From Mucilaginibacter sp. (GTDB taxonomy: Bacteria; Bacteroidota; Bacteroidia; Sphingobacteriales; Sphingobacteriaceae): a DNA stretch of 5,092 nt. Below are positions 1-5,092 of this stretch, in pieces. Location of the stretch: contig JAICXZ010000309.1 of assembly GCA_025934475.1 (NCBI GenBank), positions 1 through 5,092 of the forward strand, read 5' to 3'. Position 1 is the first letter of the stretch. Each line of letters begins with the position of its first letter. Below the pieces are notes generated by a model. That model did not search any database. It was not told the origin of the DNA and saw only the letters and a program-made list of their open reading frames with translations. The position numbers and the translations under genes are program-made.

Positions 1-108
1 ATTGGATGGTATCTGCCCGGAAACAAATAGTAGGCCCCCGGCTTCGACAGCTTGGTTGTAAGGACCGATAGGTGCGGGAGCATTGGTGGTATTGATTATC
101 TTTTTCAT
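1..108 (-). CDS. ridA: RidA family reactive enamine/imine deaminase, N-terminal part only (cut by left window edge)
   Basis: The minus strand from ATG at 108 reads 36 open codons to the window edge. The peptide begins [20 protein letters not shown] and continues with [16 protein letters not shown]. This is the characteristic N-terminus of the RidA/YjgF/UK114 family: NAPAPIGPY at residues 9-17 and FVSGQ at 28-32. Known family role: a cytosolic trimeric enzyme that hydrolyses reactive enamine/imine intermediates made by PLP-dependent dehydratases, releasing 2-keto acids and ammonia. The catalytic arginine and glutamate lie in the C-terminal part, which is outside the window, so activity cannot be judged. 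The start fits the family and has no obvious Shine-Dalgarno sequence, as is common in Bacteroidota. It lies downstream of the small membrane-protein gene on the same strand, separated by an inverted repeat array that ends 5 nt before the start codon. Full-length members have about 125-130 residues, so roughly 70% is missing here. Confidence 0.93.
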   Translation of the reverse strand, partial: MKKIINTTNAPAPIGPYNQAVEAGGLLFVSGQIPSN

Positions 109-112
109 ATTA

Positions 113-212
113 GTTGTATTGGTTATAGCGGTTGTATCAGTTGTATTGGTTGTGTCACTTGTTCAAAATAATTTACTACTTCAACTAATACAACCATTAC
201 AACCAATTCAAC
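113..212. repeat. Inverted array of degenerate 9-nt GTTG units between the small membrane gene and ridA
   Basis: Seen directly: from 113 the plus strand runs in 9-nt steps (GTTGTATTG, GTTATAGCG, GTTGTATCA, GTTGTATTG, GTTGTGTCA). The far side, read on the minus strand from 212 downward, runs GTTGAATTG, GTTGTAATG, GTTGTATTA, GTTGAAGTA. The arms 113-143 and 182-212 are reverse complements at 26 of 31 positions, around a 38-nt AT-rich centre. The element fills the gap from the stop codon of the small gene (213-215) almost to the ridA start (108). RNA from either strand could fold into a long imperfect hairpin, but no U-tract follows, so it is not a canonical intrinsic terminator. A similar array lies at 3229-3323. 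Function is unknown; mRNA processing, stabilisation or partial termination are guesses. Confidence 0.8.
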
Positions 213-356
213 TCAGTGATGCAAAACCAGCTTCTTGATCACATAAAAGATGATTGCAGCAATAAACATAATTATTGCTGTAGCATTAATAAAATGCATC
301 ACCTTCAGATTGAAGCTGGTGGGTCTGTTTGGATCCTTCTTTCTGAAAAAATACAT
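213..356 (-). CDS. Small single-span membrane protein, 47 aa (DUF6728-like)
   Basis: ATG at 356 to TGA at 213-215 on the minus strand gives 47 codons. The protein starts MYFFRKKDPNRPTSFNLKVM, a basic, polar N-terminal segment. It is followed by one hydrophobic helix at about residues 22-40 (rich in Ile, Ala, Phe and Met) and a short basic tail, KKLVLHH. A short cytoplasmic segment, one inner-membrane span and a short tail are inferred, with the N-terminus probably inside by the positive-inside rule. From memory, the FFRKKDPN...FNL..MH pattern matches a small uncharacterised Bacteroidota family (I believe DUF6728), whose members are usually slightly longer at the N-terminus; this was not checked. 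In-frame TTG codons at 362 and 371 could extend it by 2 or 5 residues; ATG is preferred. The ompA-type terminator ends 14 nt upstream of the start, leaving little room for a promoter, so expression may come from readthrough. Function is unknown. Confidence 0.75.
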   Translation of the reverse strand: MYFFRKKDPNRPTSFNLKVMHFINATAIIMFIAAIIFYVIKKLVLHH

Positions 357-369
357 GAACAAATTTAGC

Positions 370-405
370 AAAAAAAGAAGGCTTACCGGTATCGGTAAGC
401 CTTCT
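370..405 (-). terminator. Rho-independent terminator of the OmpA-family gene
   Basis: Bases 376-388 and 393-405 form a perfect 13-bp GC-containing stem (AGAAGGCTTACCG paired with its reverse complement) around a 4-nt loop. On the minus strand the stem is followed at once by seven T residues (A run at 370-376 on the plus strand). This is a textbook intrinsic terminator, 21 nt past the OmpA stop codon. The plus-strand side lacks a U-tract, so it acts for minus-strand transcription. Confidence 0.93.
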
Positions 406-426
406 GAATATTTGAGTTATTTCAAA

Positions 427-1794
427 TTATTTTTGTTTGAACTCAACGCGGCGATTCAAGATACGGCCTTGTTCAGTTGAGTTGTCAGCAATTGGGTGAG
501 TTTCACCGAATGCTTTTACTTTCAAACGTTTTGCATCAACGCCAGAGTTAACCAGGTAAGTTTTAACTGAGTTAGCGCGGTCTCTTGACAAACGCATGTT
601 GTGAGCAGCAGTACCTTCAGATGAAGCGAAGCCATCAAGTTCAATCTTCTTAGAAGCGTTAGCACGCAGGTCAGCTGAAGTGTTATCCAGAGCTGGGTAA
701 GAAGAAGTTCTCAATACTGAGCTATCGAACTCGAACTGAATGTTTGAGTAAGCTTTAGTACTTTCTGATGGATTCAGATCTGATTTCTTCACGAATAAAG
801 AAGTATCAATTTTCGGGAAGTTGATTGGGCAACCAGAACCGTCAACCACAGTACCGGCAGGAGTATTTGGACATTTGTCGAACTGATCAGCAACACCGTC
901 ACCGTCAGAGTCTTTCTTCAAGTCGTTGATAGCGTTTTCAACGTTACCTACACGGCCCTTAAGAGCTTCAACTTCCTGACGAAGAGCTGCGTCATACAGT
1001 TCGTCGTACATCATAGCAACAGGGTTTACCCATTCTAAAGCTGGTTTCGATTTGGTACCGAAAGTGTACTCTAAACCGGCATAACCGTAAGAGTATTTGT
1101 CCTTGTGGATCGAGTTGTTTTTGATGCCGTCAAAGTTATCACCGTCGATGAAATTTTCAGTGTAACCTAAGTTCAGTGCAAGAGCGTCGGTCAGTCTGAA
1201 TTTAACACCTGCACCGATTGGAATAACGTACTCTCTAACATCGCGGCCGGTAGCGTTCTTAAAATCAAAAGGAGCTCCTGTTTTGTCAACACCGGTTGGG
1301 TTATACCAAGCCAAACCAGCACCAGCAGTGATGAAGAAGTTTACAACGTTTTTGCGGCGGATGTAGTCAATAGTAGCAACGTTTACAACACCGCTGATTG
1401 TTCCTTGAAAGAAGCTGGTTGAATAGGATGCAGGCGAGTTAACGCTTGCGTCACTACCTTCAACTTTACCTCCGCGAACATCAAGTTGTAACCCAAAGTT
1501 GTGTGCTAATTGATTGCGAACGGACAGACCGTAACCGAGTGCAATCTTTTTGTCTGAGAAGTCAGCTGATCCGCCTGTAGCCATAGCTTGTGACGTAGCG
1601 CCAACGTTTAGGCCCACACTCCAAGTGCTGTATTGCCCTCTGCCGCCAAATACCTTGGCAGTAGTTACTGAGTCTGAGGTGGCCATTGGCGCGGCAGCTT
1701 TCTTGGTAGAGTCAGCTTGACCATAGACCATCCCAACAGCCAGCAGGGACGTGAATGTAAGGGCGACTGTTTTCTTTAATGTAGAATAGTTCAT
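427..1794 (-). CDS. OmpA-family outer membrane protein: beta-barrel, TSP3 calcium repeat and OmpA C-terminal domain
   Basis: The protein has 455 residues. It opens with a signal peptide (about 1-26, MNYSTLKKTVALTF..., ending near VYGQ), then an Ala/Ser/Thr-rich linker. A predicted eight-strand-type porin barrel follows at about 56-246, with alternating aromatic and glycine-rich strands. Next come a helical, possibly coiled-coil stretch at about 263-293, a thrombospondin type-3 calcium motif DSDGDGVADQFDKCPNTP at 295-312, and an OmpA C-terminal domain at about 350-454 ending NRRVEF. The likely role is a structural outer-membrane protein tethered to peptidoglycan. The Asp usual in the GxTD motif that binds diaminopimelate is Ser391 here (GFASSEG), while the partner Arg406 (LSRDRA) is kept. 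The ORF stays open upstream to 1941, but those 49 codons cover the promoter and precede a perfect signal peptide, so 1794 is the start. The gene stands alone, with its own promoter and a strong terminator. OmpA-type proteins are usually very highly expressed. Confidence 0.95.
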   Translation of the reverse strand: MNYSTLKKTVALTFTSLLAVGMVYGQADSTKKAAAPMATSDSVTTAKVFGGRGQYSTWSVGLNVGATSQAMATGGSADFSDKKIALGYGLSVRNQLAHNFGLQLDVRGGKVEGSDASVNSPASYSTSFFQGTISGVVNVATIDYIRRKNVVNFFITAGAGLAWYNPTGVDKTGAPFDFKNATGRDVREYVIPIGAGVKFRLTDALALNLGYTENFIDGDNFDGIKNNSIHKDKYSYGYAGLEYTFGTKSKPALEWVNPVAMMYDELYDAALRQEVEALKGRVGNVENAINDLKKDSDGDGVADQFDKCPNTPAGTVVDGSGCPINFPKIDTSLFVKKSDLNPSESTKAYSNIQFEFDSSVLRTSSYPALDNTSADLRANASKKIELDGFASSEGTAAHNMRLSRDRANSVKTYLVNSGVDAKRLKVKAFGETHPIADNSTEQGRILNRRVEFKQK

Positions 1795-1832
1795 AGTTTT
1801 AAGATTAAACAATTTAATTGTGATTTTTTTTC

Positions 1833-1866
1833 CAAAATTAGTAATTATGTTTGATTCACTACCAAA
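1833..1866 (-). promoter_or_regulatory. Bacteroidota-type promoter for the OmpA-family gene
   Basis: On the minus strand, TTTG (1863-1866) is separated by 22 nt from TAATTTTG (1833-1840). This matches the Bacteroidota housekeeping-sigma consensus TTTG at -33 and TAnnTTTG at -7, with spacing in the accepted range. Transcription would begin about 30-35 nt upstream of the ATG at 1794, giving a short AT-rich leader. This placement also argues against the longer ORF start at 1941, which would lie upstream of the promoter. Confidence 0.65.
1846..1853 (+). promoter_or_regulatory. Candidate -7 element for the Xaa-Pro aminopeptidase gene
   Basis: TATGTTTG on the plus strand fits the TAnnTTTG -7 consensus exactly. 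No good TTTG lies at the proper upstream distance; only a T-run and a TTG are near. It would give a leader of about 85 nt before the ATG at 1945. It lies inside the spacer of the divergent OmpA promoter, so the two may compete. Another start site nearer the gene cannot be excluded. Confidence 0.3.
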
Positions 1867-1944
1867 CATTGTTCCAATTTTTATATTGGATAATACAAAT
1901 AAATAAAAAAAAATGTTTTGGAAAAATAAATAATCCCCCAATTG

Positions 1945-3234
1945 ATGAAATATCTACCCATTAGTAACATATTATTTACAAATAATAGAAAAAATTTCGT
2001 TAAACGAATAAAGTCAAACTCGCTTGCCGTTTTTCACGCAAATGATGAGTTTCCAAAAAATGGTGATCAAACCTTTGTTTTTAAGCAAAATGCCGATTTC
2101 TTTTATTTGACAGGCATTGATCAGGAGCAAAGTATACTGGTTTTATATCCTGATTGTCCTAATCCTTTATACAGAGAAGTACTCTTTTTAAGACAAACAG
2201 ATGAGCATATTGCTGTATGGGAAGGACATAAATATACTAAGGAAGAGGCGCGTAAAGCCTCCGGGATCGAACAGGTATTTTGGTTAAGCGATCTGGACAG
2301 TATATTACATAGTATTATTAATTATGCAGATAATATTTATATAAACACCAATGAGAATGATCGTTACAGTTTCACGGTGCCTTACCGCGACCTGAGAATG
2401 TACGAGCAGTTGCGCCAAAAGTATCCTCTTCACAATTACGAACGTTCGGCGGTAATACTGCGCGAACTGCGAACCCGAAAATCAGACATCGAAATTGAGT
2501 TAACGCGTAGAGCATGCGAGATAACACGCGATGCATTTGTGCGTGTATTGAAGTTTGTTAAACCCGGCGTTGGCGAATATGAGATAGAAGCCGAATTTAC
2601 CCACGAATTTCTGCGCCAGCGTGCTACCGGTAATGCCTATAGTCCAATTATTGCATCTGGCGCTAATGCAAATGTGCTGCATTATATAGATAATAACCAG
2701 GTTTGTAAAGACGGCGATGTTTTGCTGCTTGATGTCGGTGCCGAATACGCTAATTACAATGCAGATATGACGCGATCGATACCTGTCAACGGCCGTTTTA
2801 CCAAGCGGCAACGCGATGTATACGATGCGGTATTGCGTGTAATGCGTAGTGCTATTACCATGATTGAAGCGGGTGCTATATTAACGGAATACCAGGACGA
2901 GGTTGGAAAAATAATGACCAGTGAATTGATTGGCTTGAATTTGCTTAAAAAACATGATGTTGAAAAACAGGACCCGAAGATGCCCTTATACAAGAAGTAC
3001 TTTATGCATGGCACTTCGCACCACCTGGGTTTGGATGTACATGATTTCGCCAGCCGGTACAGGCCGTTCGAGGTTGGAAATATACTGACATGTGAACCAG
3101 GTATCTATATACCAGAAGAAGGTCTGGGTATACGGTTAGAGAACGATATTCTGATCACCAAAGATGGTAACGTCGATTTGATGGCCGATATCCCATTGGA
3201 AGCGGAGCATATCGAGGAGATTATGAATAGTTGA
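1945..3234 (+). CDS. pepP: Xaa-Pro aminopeptidase (aminopeptidase P, M24B)
   Basis: This cytosolic metallopeptidase removes an N-terminal residue that precedes proline (peptide recycling). The 429-residue protein is close to the usual 430-440. Residues 1-170 form the aminopeptidase P N-terminal domain, with NRKNF and QNADFFYLTGI signatures. Residues 185-425 form the pita-bread catalytic domain. All five expected metal ligands are visible: Asp263 (LLDVGAEY), Asp274 (NADMTR), His359 (HGTSHHLGLDVHD), Glu384 (TCEPGIY) and Glu399 (RLEND). The substrate-site histidines His246 and His366 are also present, so it should be active with two divalent metals, typically manganese. ATG at 1945 is preferred over the adjacent in-frame TTG at 1942, because MKYLPIS...LFTNNR matches the family N-terminus. 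No Shine-Dalgarno is evident. The gene is divergent from the OmpA gene and convergent with meaB; its stop codon lies within an inverted repeat array. Confidence 0.96.
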   Translation: MKYLPISNILFTNNRKNFVKRIKSNSLAVFHANDEFPKNGDQTFVFKQNADFFYLTGIDQEQSILVLYPDCPNPLYREVLFLRQTDEHIAVWEGHKYTKEEARKASGIEQVFWLSDLDSILHSIINYADNIYINTNENDRYSFTVPYRDLRMYEQLRQKYPLHNYERSAVILRELRTRKSDIEIELTRRACEITRDAFVRVLKFVKPGVGEYEIEAEFTHEFLRQRATGNAYSPIIASGANANVLHYIDNNQVCKDGDVLLLDVGAEYANYNADMTRSIPVNGRFTKRQRDVYDAVLRVMRSAITMIEAGAILTEYQDEVGKIMTSELIGLNLLKKHDVEKQDPKMPLYKKYFMHGTSHHLGLDVHDFASRYRPFEVGNILTCEPGIYIPEEGLGIRLENDILITKDGNVDLMADIPLEAEHIEEIMNS

Positions 3235-3323
3235 TTGAGTTGGATTAGGTTGATTAAGTTAAGTGGTTTCTTGCCAATTCTGAACTTAATCAACCTAATC
3301 CAACCTATTCAACTTAATCAACT
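3229..3323. repeat. Inverted array of 9-10-nt GTTG units at the pepP/meaB convergent junction
   Basis: Seen directly: bases 3239-3260 and 3283-3304 are a perfect 22-bp inverted repeat around a 22-nt centre. Both arms extend outward with more units of the same type. The left arm reads GTTGATTGA, GTTGGATTAG, GTTGATTAA. The right arm, on the minus strand, reads GTTGATTAA, GTTGAATAG, GTTGGATTAG, GTTGATTAA, one unit more. The array overlaps the stop codon of pepP (3232-3234) and the last nine codons of meaB, including its stop (3295-3297). Its position suggests a two-way terminator or 3'-end stabiliser for the convergent genes, but neither side has a U-tract, so this is inference. It resembles the array at 113-212 in unit type but not in exact sequence. 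Confidence 0.85.
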
Positions 3324-4200
3324 GTTCATCCACAAAATGATAAAGATTAAACTGTCCATCAGCCAAACCGGATCTTATTTCTTGTATTAGGCTACCTTTA
3401 TCAACATTCGCCATCCGCTTTTGCTGAATCAGTTTATAGGCCTTTTCTGCTAACAGGAATTCTTTGCGATTATTTTTTACTGATGATTGGGCGTAAATAA
3501 AGTCAACCACCTCTTTTATTCCGTCATTTTGAGAGGCGATGGTTTTAAATACCGGAATATCAGCGTGCTTTTGCTGAACCATTTTTTTGAGGTTGTTGGC
3601 AAACAAGTCGGCGCCTTCGCGGTCAGCTTTATTAACTATAAAGGCATCAGCAATCTCCATTAATCCCGATTTAATGCTTTGTATCTCGTCACCGCCTTCG
3701 GGAACCAATACCACGAGCGTTTTATCTGCCAGTCCAGCGATTTCAATTTCTGACTGACCTACACCGACGGTTTCTACTATAATATAATCAAAACCGGATG
3801 CCCGCAACACATCAGTCATCTCAATAGTTTTGGCCGACAACCCTCCCAATGATCCGCGTGTCGCAATCGAGCGAATAAAAACATCAGGGTCATTAAAATG
3901 AGTAGACATCCTGATCCTGTCGCCCAGTAGCGAGCCGAAATTAAAAGGGGAGGTTGGATCAATTGCCAGCACAGCAACTTTATGGCCTTTATCAGTGAAC
4001 GCCGAGATCAGATCATTAACCAGTGTGCTTTTTCCAGCGCCGGGCGGTCCGGTAATGCCAATAACGGGGACCTCTTTTTTAAATTTAAGCGATTTTAAAA
4101 GTTCATCAGCACCACTAAGGTCATTTTCAACCATGGTCAGCGCACGCGCTACCGATCTGAAATCATGGGTGCCAAAATTGTGACGATGCGGTACTGCCAT
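3295..4200 (-). CDS. meaB: MeaB/ArgK-type G3E P-loop GTPase, methylmalonyl-CoA mutase chaperone
   Basis: MeaB-type GTPases assist the adenosylcobalamin-dependent methylmalonyl-CoA mutase: they gate cofactor loading and protect or reactivate the enzyme. The 301-residue protein has Walker A GPPGAGKST at 51-59, then AIDPTSPFNFGSLLGDRIRM at 79-98, FIRSIATRGSLGGL at 108-121, ETVGVGQSE at 143-151 and the guanine-specificity motif NKAD at 190-193. All are typical of MeaB rather than of other G3E members (HypB, UreG, CobW). The start at 4200 lies about 50 residues before the P-loop, giving the usual short helical N-terminus. The mutase genes are not in the window, so the partner is inferred from family knowledge. 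The last eight residues, LIKLNRLD, are encoded by units of the inverted repeat, so the tail may be a repeat-derived addition. The gene converges with pepP and diverges from the glycosyltransferase gene. Confidence 0.95.
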   Translation of the reverse strand: MAVPHRHNFGTHDFRSVARALTMVENDLSGADELLKSLKFKKEVPVIGITGPPGAGKSTLVNDLISAFTDKGHKVAVLAIDPTSPFNFGSLLGDRIRMSTHFNDPDVFIRSIATRGSLGGLSAKTIEMTDVLRASGFDYIIVETVGVGQSEIEIAGLADKTLVVLVPEGGDEIQSIKSGLMEIADAFIVNKADREGADLFANNLKKMVQQKHADIPVFKTIASQNDGIKEVVDFIYAQSSVKNNRKEFLLAEKAYKLIQQKRMANVDKGSLIQEIRSGLADGQFNLYHFVDEQLIKLNRLD

Positions 4201-4258
4201 TTTATAATGGAGTAAATTAACAAAAAATATAGCACAGATAAACTCAACGTCGGAAAGC

Positions 4259-4266
4259 TATATTTG
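4259..4266 (+). promoter_or_regulatory. Candidate -7 promoter element for the glycosyltransferase gene
   Basis: TATATTTG matches the Bacteroidota TAnnTTTG -7 consensus exactly and ends 26 nt before the ATG at 4293. No TTTG is seen at the expected -33 distance, so support rests on this box and its position. In the same 92-bp divergent gap the minus strand has only a near match (TA, three bases too many of T, then TTTG) for meaB. Confidence 0.4.
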
Positions 4267-4292
4267 CGAAGTTTTAAATTTACCCAACCCGA

Positions 4293-5092
4293 ATGAAGGT
4301 AGCAGGCTTCACATTTATCCGTAATGCAGTTAAGAATGATTACCCTGTGGTTGAGGCTATAACATCTATTTTGCCGCTGTGCGACGAGTTTGTAGTGGCC
4401 CTCGGTAATTCGGATGATGGAACAGATAAGTTGGTAGAAGGTATCAACTCGCCAAAGATCAGGATTATTAAAACCATCTGGGATGATAGCCTGCGCGAAG
4501 GTGGCTCTGTATTTGCCAAGGAAACGGACAAAGCATTCGCGGCTATTTCGCCTGATGCTGATTGGTGCTTTTATATCCAGGGCGACGAATGCGTTCACGA
4601 AAAATACCTGCCCCTGATCAAAAAGGAAATGGAGAACAATCTCAACGACGAGCGTGTTGAAGGATTGCTTTTTAAATACCTTCATTTTTATGGATCATAC
4701 GATTATTACGGGCACTCACGCCGGTGGTATCGTCGGGAGATCAGGATATTACGCAATAAAAACGGCATACATTCCTACCGCGATGCCCAGGGATTCAGGC
4801 TTGATGGCAGAAAGATCAGCGTAAAATTTATCGATGCCTACATTTATCATTATGGATGGGTAAAACCGCCGGCAGGATTAAAAAACAAGCTGCTCAACTT
4901 CAATCAGTTTTATCACGATGATAGCTGGATAGCAGAAAACCTCCCCGAAACCTTCGAATTTGACTATAAAAATGCCGACAGGCTCATTCCATTCACCGGG
5001 ACGCACCCCGCCGTAATGCAGAAACGCATAGCAGCTACCAACTGGAAGCTGGATGTCGATTTTAAATCACTGGCAAGGAAAATGACACTCAG
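4293..5092 (+). CDS. Glycosyltransferase, family 2-like, N-terminal 266 residues (cut by right window edge)
   Basis: ATG at 4293 opens a frame with no stop to the end of the window: 266 codons plus two bases. The N-terminus MKVAGFTFIRNAVKNDYPVV is the first beta-strand and loop of a GT-A fold. FVVALGNSDDGT (33-44) is the second strand with its acidic turn, and DWCFYIQGDE (90-99) occupies the place of the metal/nucleotide-sugar DxD-type motif. Further features are a LFKYLHFYGSYDYYGHSRRWYRRE stretch (126-149, interrupted by no gap), SYRDAQGFR (161-169) and YIYHYGWVKPP (183-193). The family therefore probably transfers a sugar from a nucleotide-sugar to a glycan or lipid acceptor in the cytosol; donor and acceptor cannot be told. 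No membrane segment is seen in this part. Neighbouring genes give no pathway clue on this side; a cell-surface polysaccharide cluster might continue to the right. Minus-strand ORFs over this gene are shadows. Confidence 0.85.
   Translation, partial: MKVAGFTFIRNAVKNDYPVVEAITSILPLCDEFVVALGNSDDGTDKLVEGINSPKIRIIKTIWDDSLREGGSVFAKETDKAFAAISPDADWCFYIQGDECVHEKYLPLIKKEMENNLNDERVEGLLFKYLHFYGSYDYYGHSRRWYRREIRILRNKNGIHSYRDAQGFRLDGRKISVKFIDAYIYHYGWVKPPAGLKNKLLNFNQFYHDDSWIAENLPETFEFDYKNADRLIPFTGTHPAVMQKRIAATNWKLDVDFKSLARKMTL

Noticed and set aside
113..212. CRISPR array or transposon end
   Set aside because: The units are contiguous 9-mers with no spacers, and no transposase, target duplication or cas gene is present.
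250..480. Plus-strand 76-residue frame
   Set aside because: It runs antisense to the small membrane-protein gene, crosses the terminator hairpin and enters the 3' end of the OmpA gene; its residues show no family pattern.
1795..1941. N-terminal extension of the OmpA protein to 504 residues
   Set aside because: The extra 49 codons lie over the predicted promoter, and an internal ATG at 1794 begins a proper signal peptide.
2500..3293. Three minus-strand frames (2500-2811, 2754-3014, 3105-3293)
   Set aside because: All lie antisense to the aminopeptidase catalytic domain, whose motifs are intact; the translations are low-complexity or cysteine-rich shadows.
3995..4183. Plus-strand 62-residue frame
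   Set aside because: It is antisense to the MeaB P-loop region and has no recognisable features.
4149..4685. Minus-strand 178-residue frame and a nested 63-residue frame (4340-4531)
   Set aside because: They cover the glycosyltransferase N-terminus in antisense and overlap the meaB start; the plus-strand frame shows clear family motifs.
1..5092. A novel defence, secretion or biosynthetic system
   Set aside because: All six genes, apart from the small membrane protein, belong to well-known families with intact motifs and ordinary arrangement; no multi-gene unit of unknown genes is present.

Overview
The window looks like ordinary chromosomal sequence from a Bacteroidota bacterium, most likely the Sphingobacteriaceae (Mucilaginibacter/Pedobacter-like). 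The signs are an OmpA protein with a thrombospondin type-3 calcium repeat, Bacteroidota-type promoter motifs (TTTG ... TAnnTTTG), starts without clear Shine-Dalgarno sequences, and AT-rich intergenic DNA between moderate-GC genes. The genus is inferred from protein character only.

Layout from left to right. Bases 1-108 (minus) are the first 36 codons of a RidA enamine/imine deaminase, cut by the window edge. Bases 109-212 are filled by inverted arrays of a degenerate 9-nt unit. Bases 213-356 (minus) encode a 47-residue single-span membrane protein, too short for ordinary ORF listing. Bases 370-405 hold a strong intrinsic terminator for the next gene. Bases 427-1794 (minus) encode an OmpA-family outer-membrane protein, with its real start at 1794 rather than the longest-ORF start at 1941. 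Bases 1795-1944 are a divergent promoter region. Bases 1945-3234 (plus) encode a complete Xaa-Pro aminopeptidase (M24B). Bases 3229-3323 are a second inverted array of similar units at the convergent junction; it contains the end of the next gene. Bases 3295-4200 (minus) encode the MeaB/ArgK GTPase. Bases 4201-4292 are a second divergent promoter region. Bases 4293-5092 (plus) encode the N-terminal 266 residues of a family-2-like glycosyltransferase, cut by the right edge.

The genes do not form one pathway. They cover metabolite damage control (RidA), envelope structure (OmpA), peptide turnover (PepP), chaperoning of a B12-dependent mutase (MeaB) and glycan synthesis (glycosyltransferase). 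No gap between genes exceeds 150 bases. I see no mobile element, CRISPR array, rRNA, tRNA or defence system. The least explained elements are the two inverted arrays of about 9-nt GTTG-type units that fill intergenic junctions, and the small membrane-protein gene that starts 13 nt downstream of the OmpA terminator.
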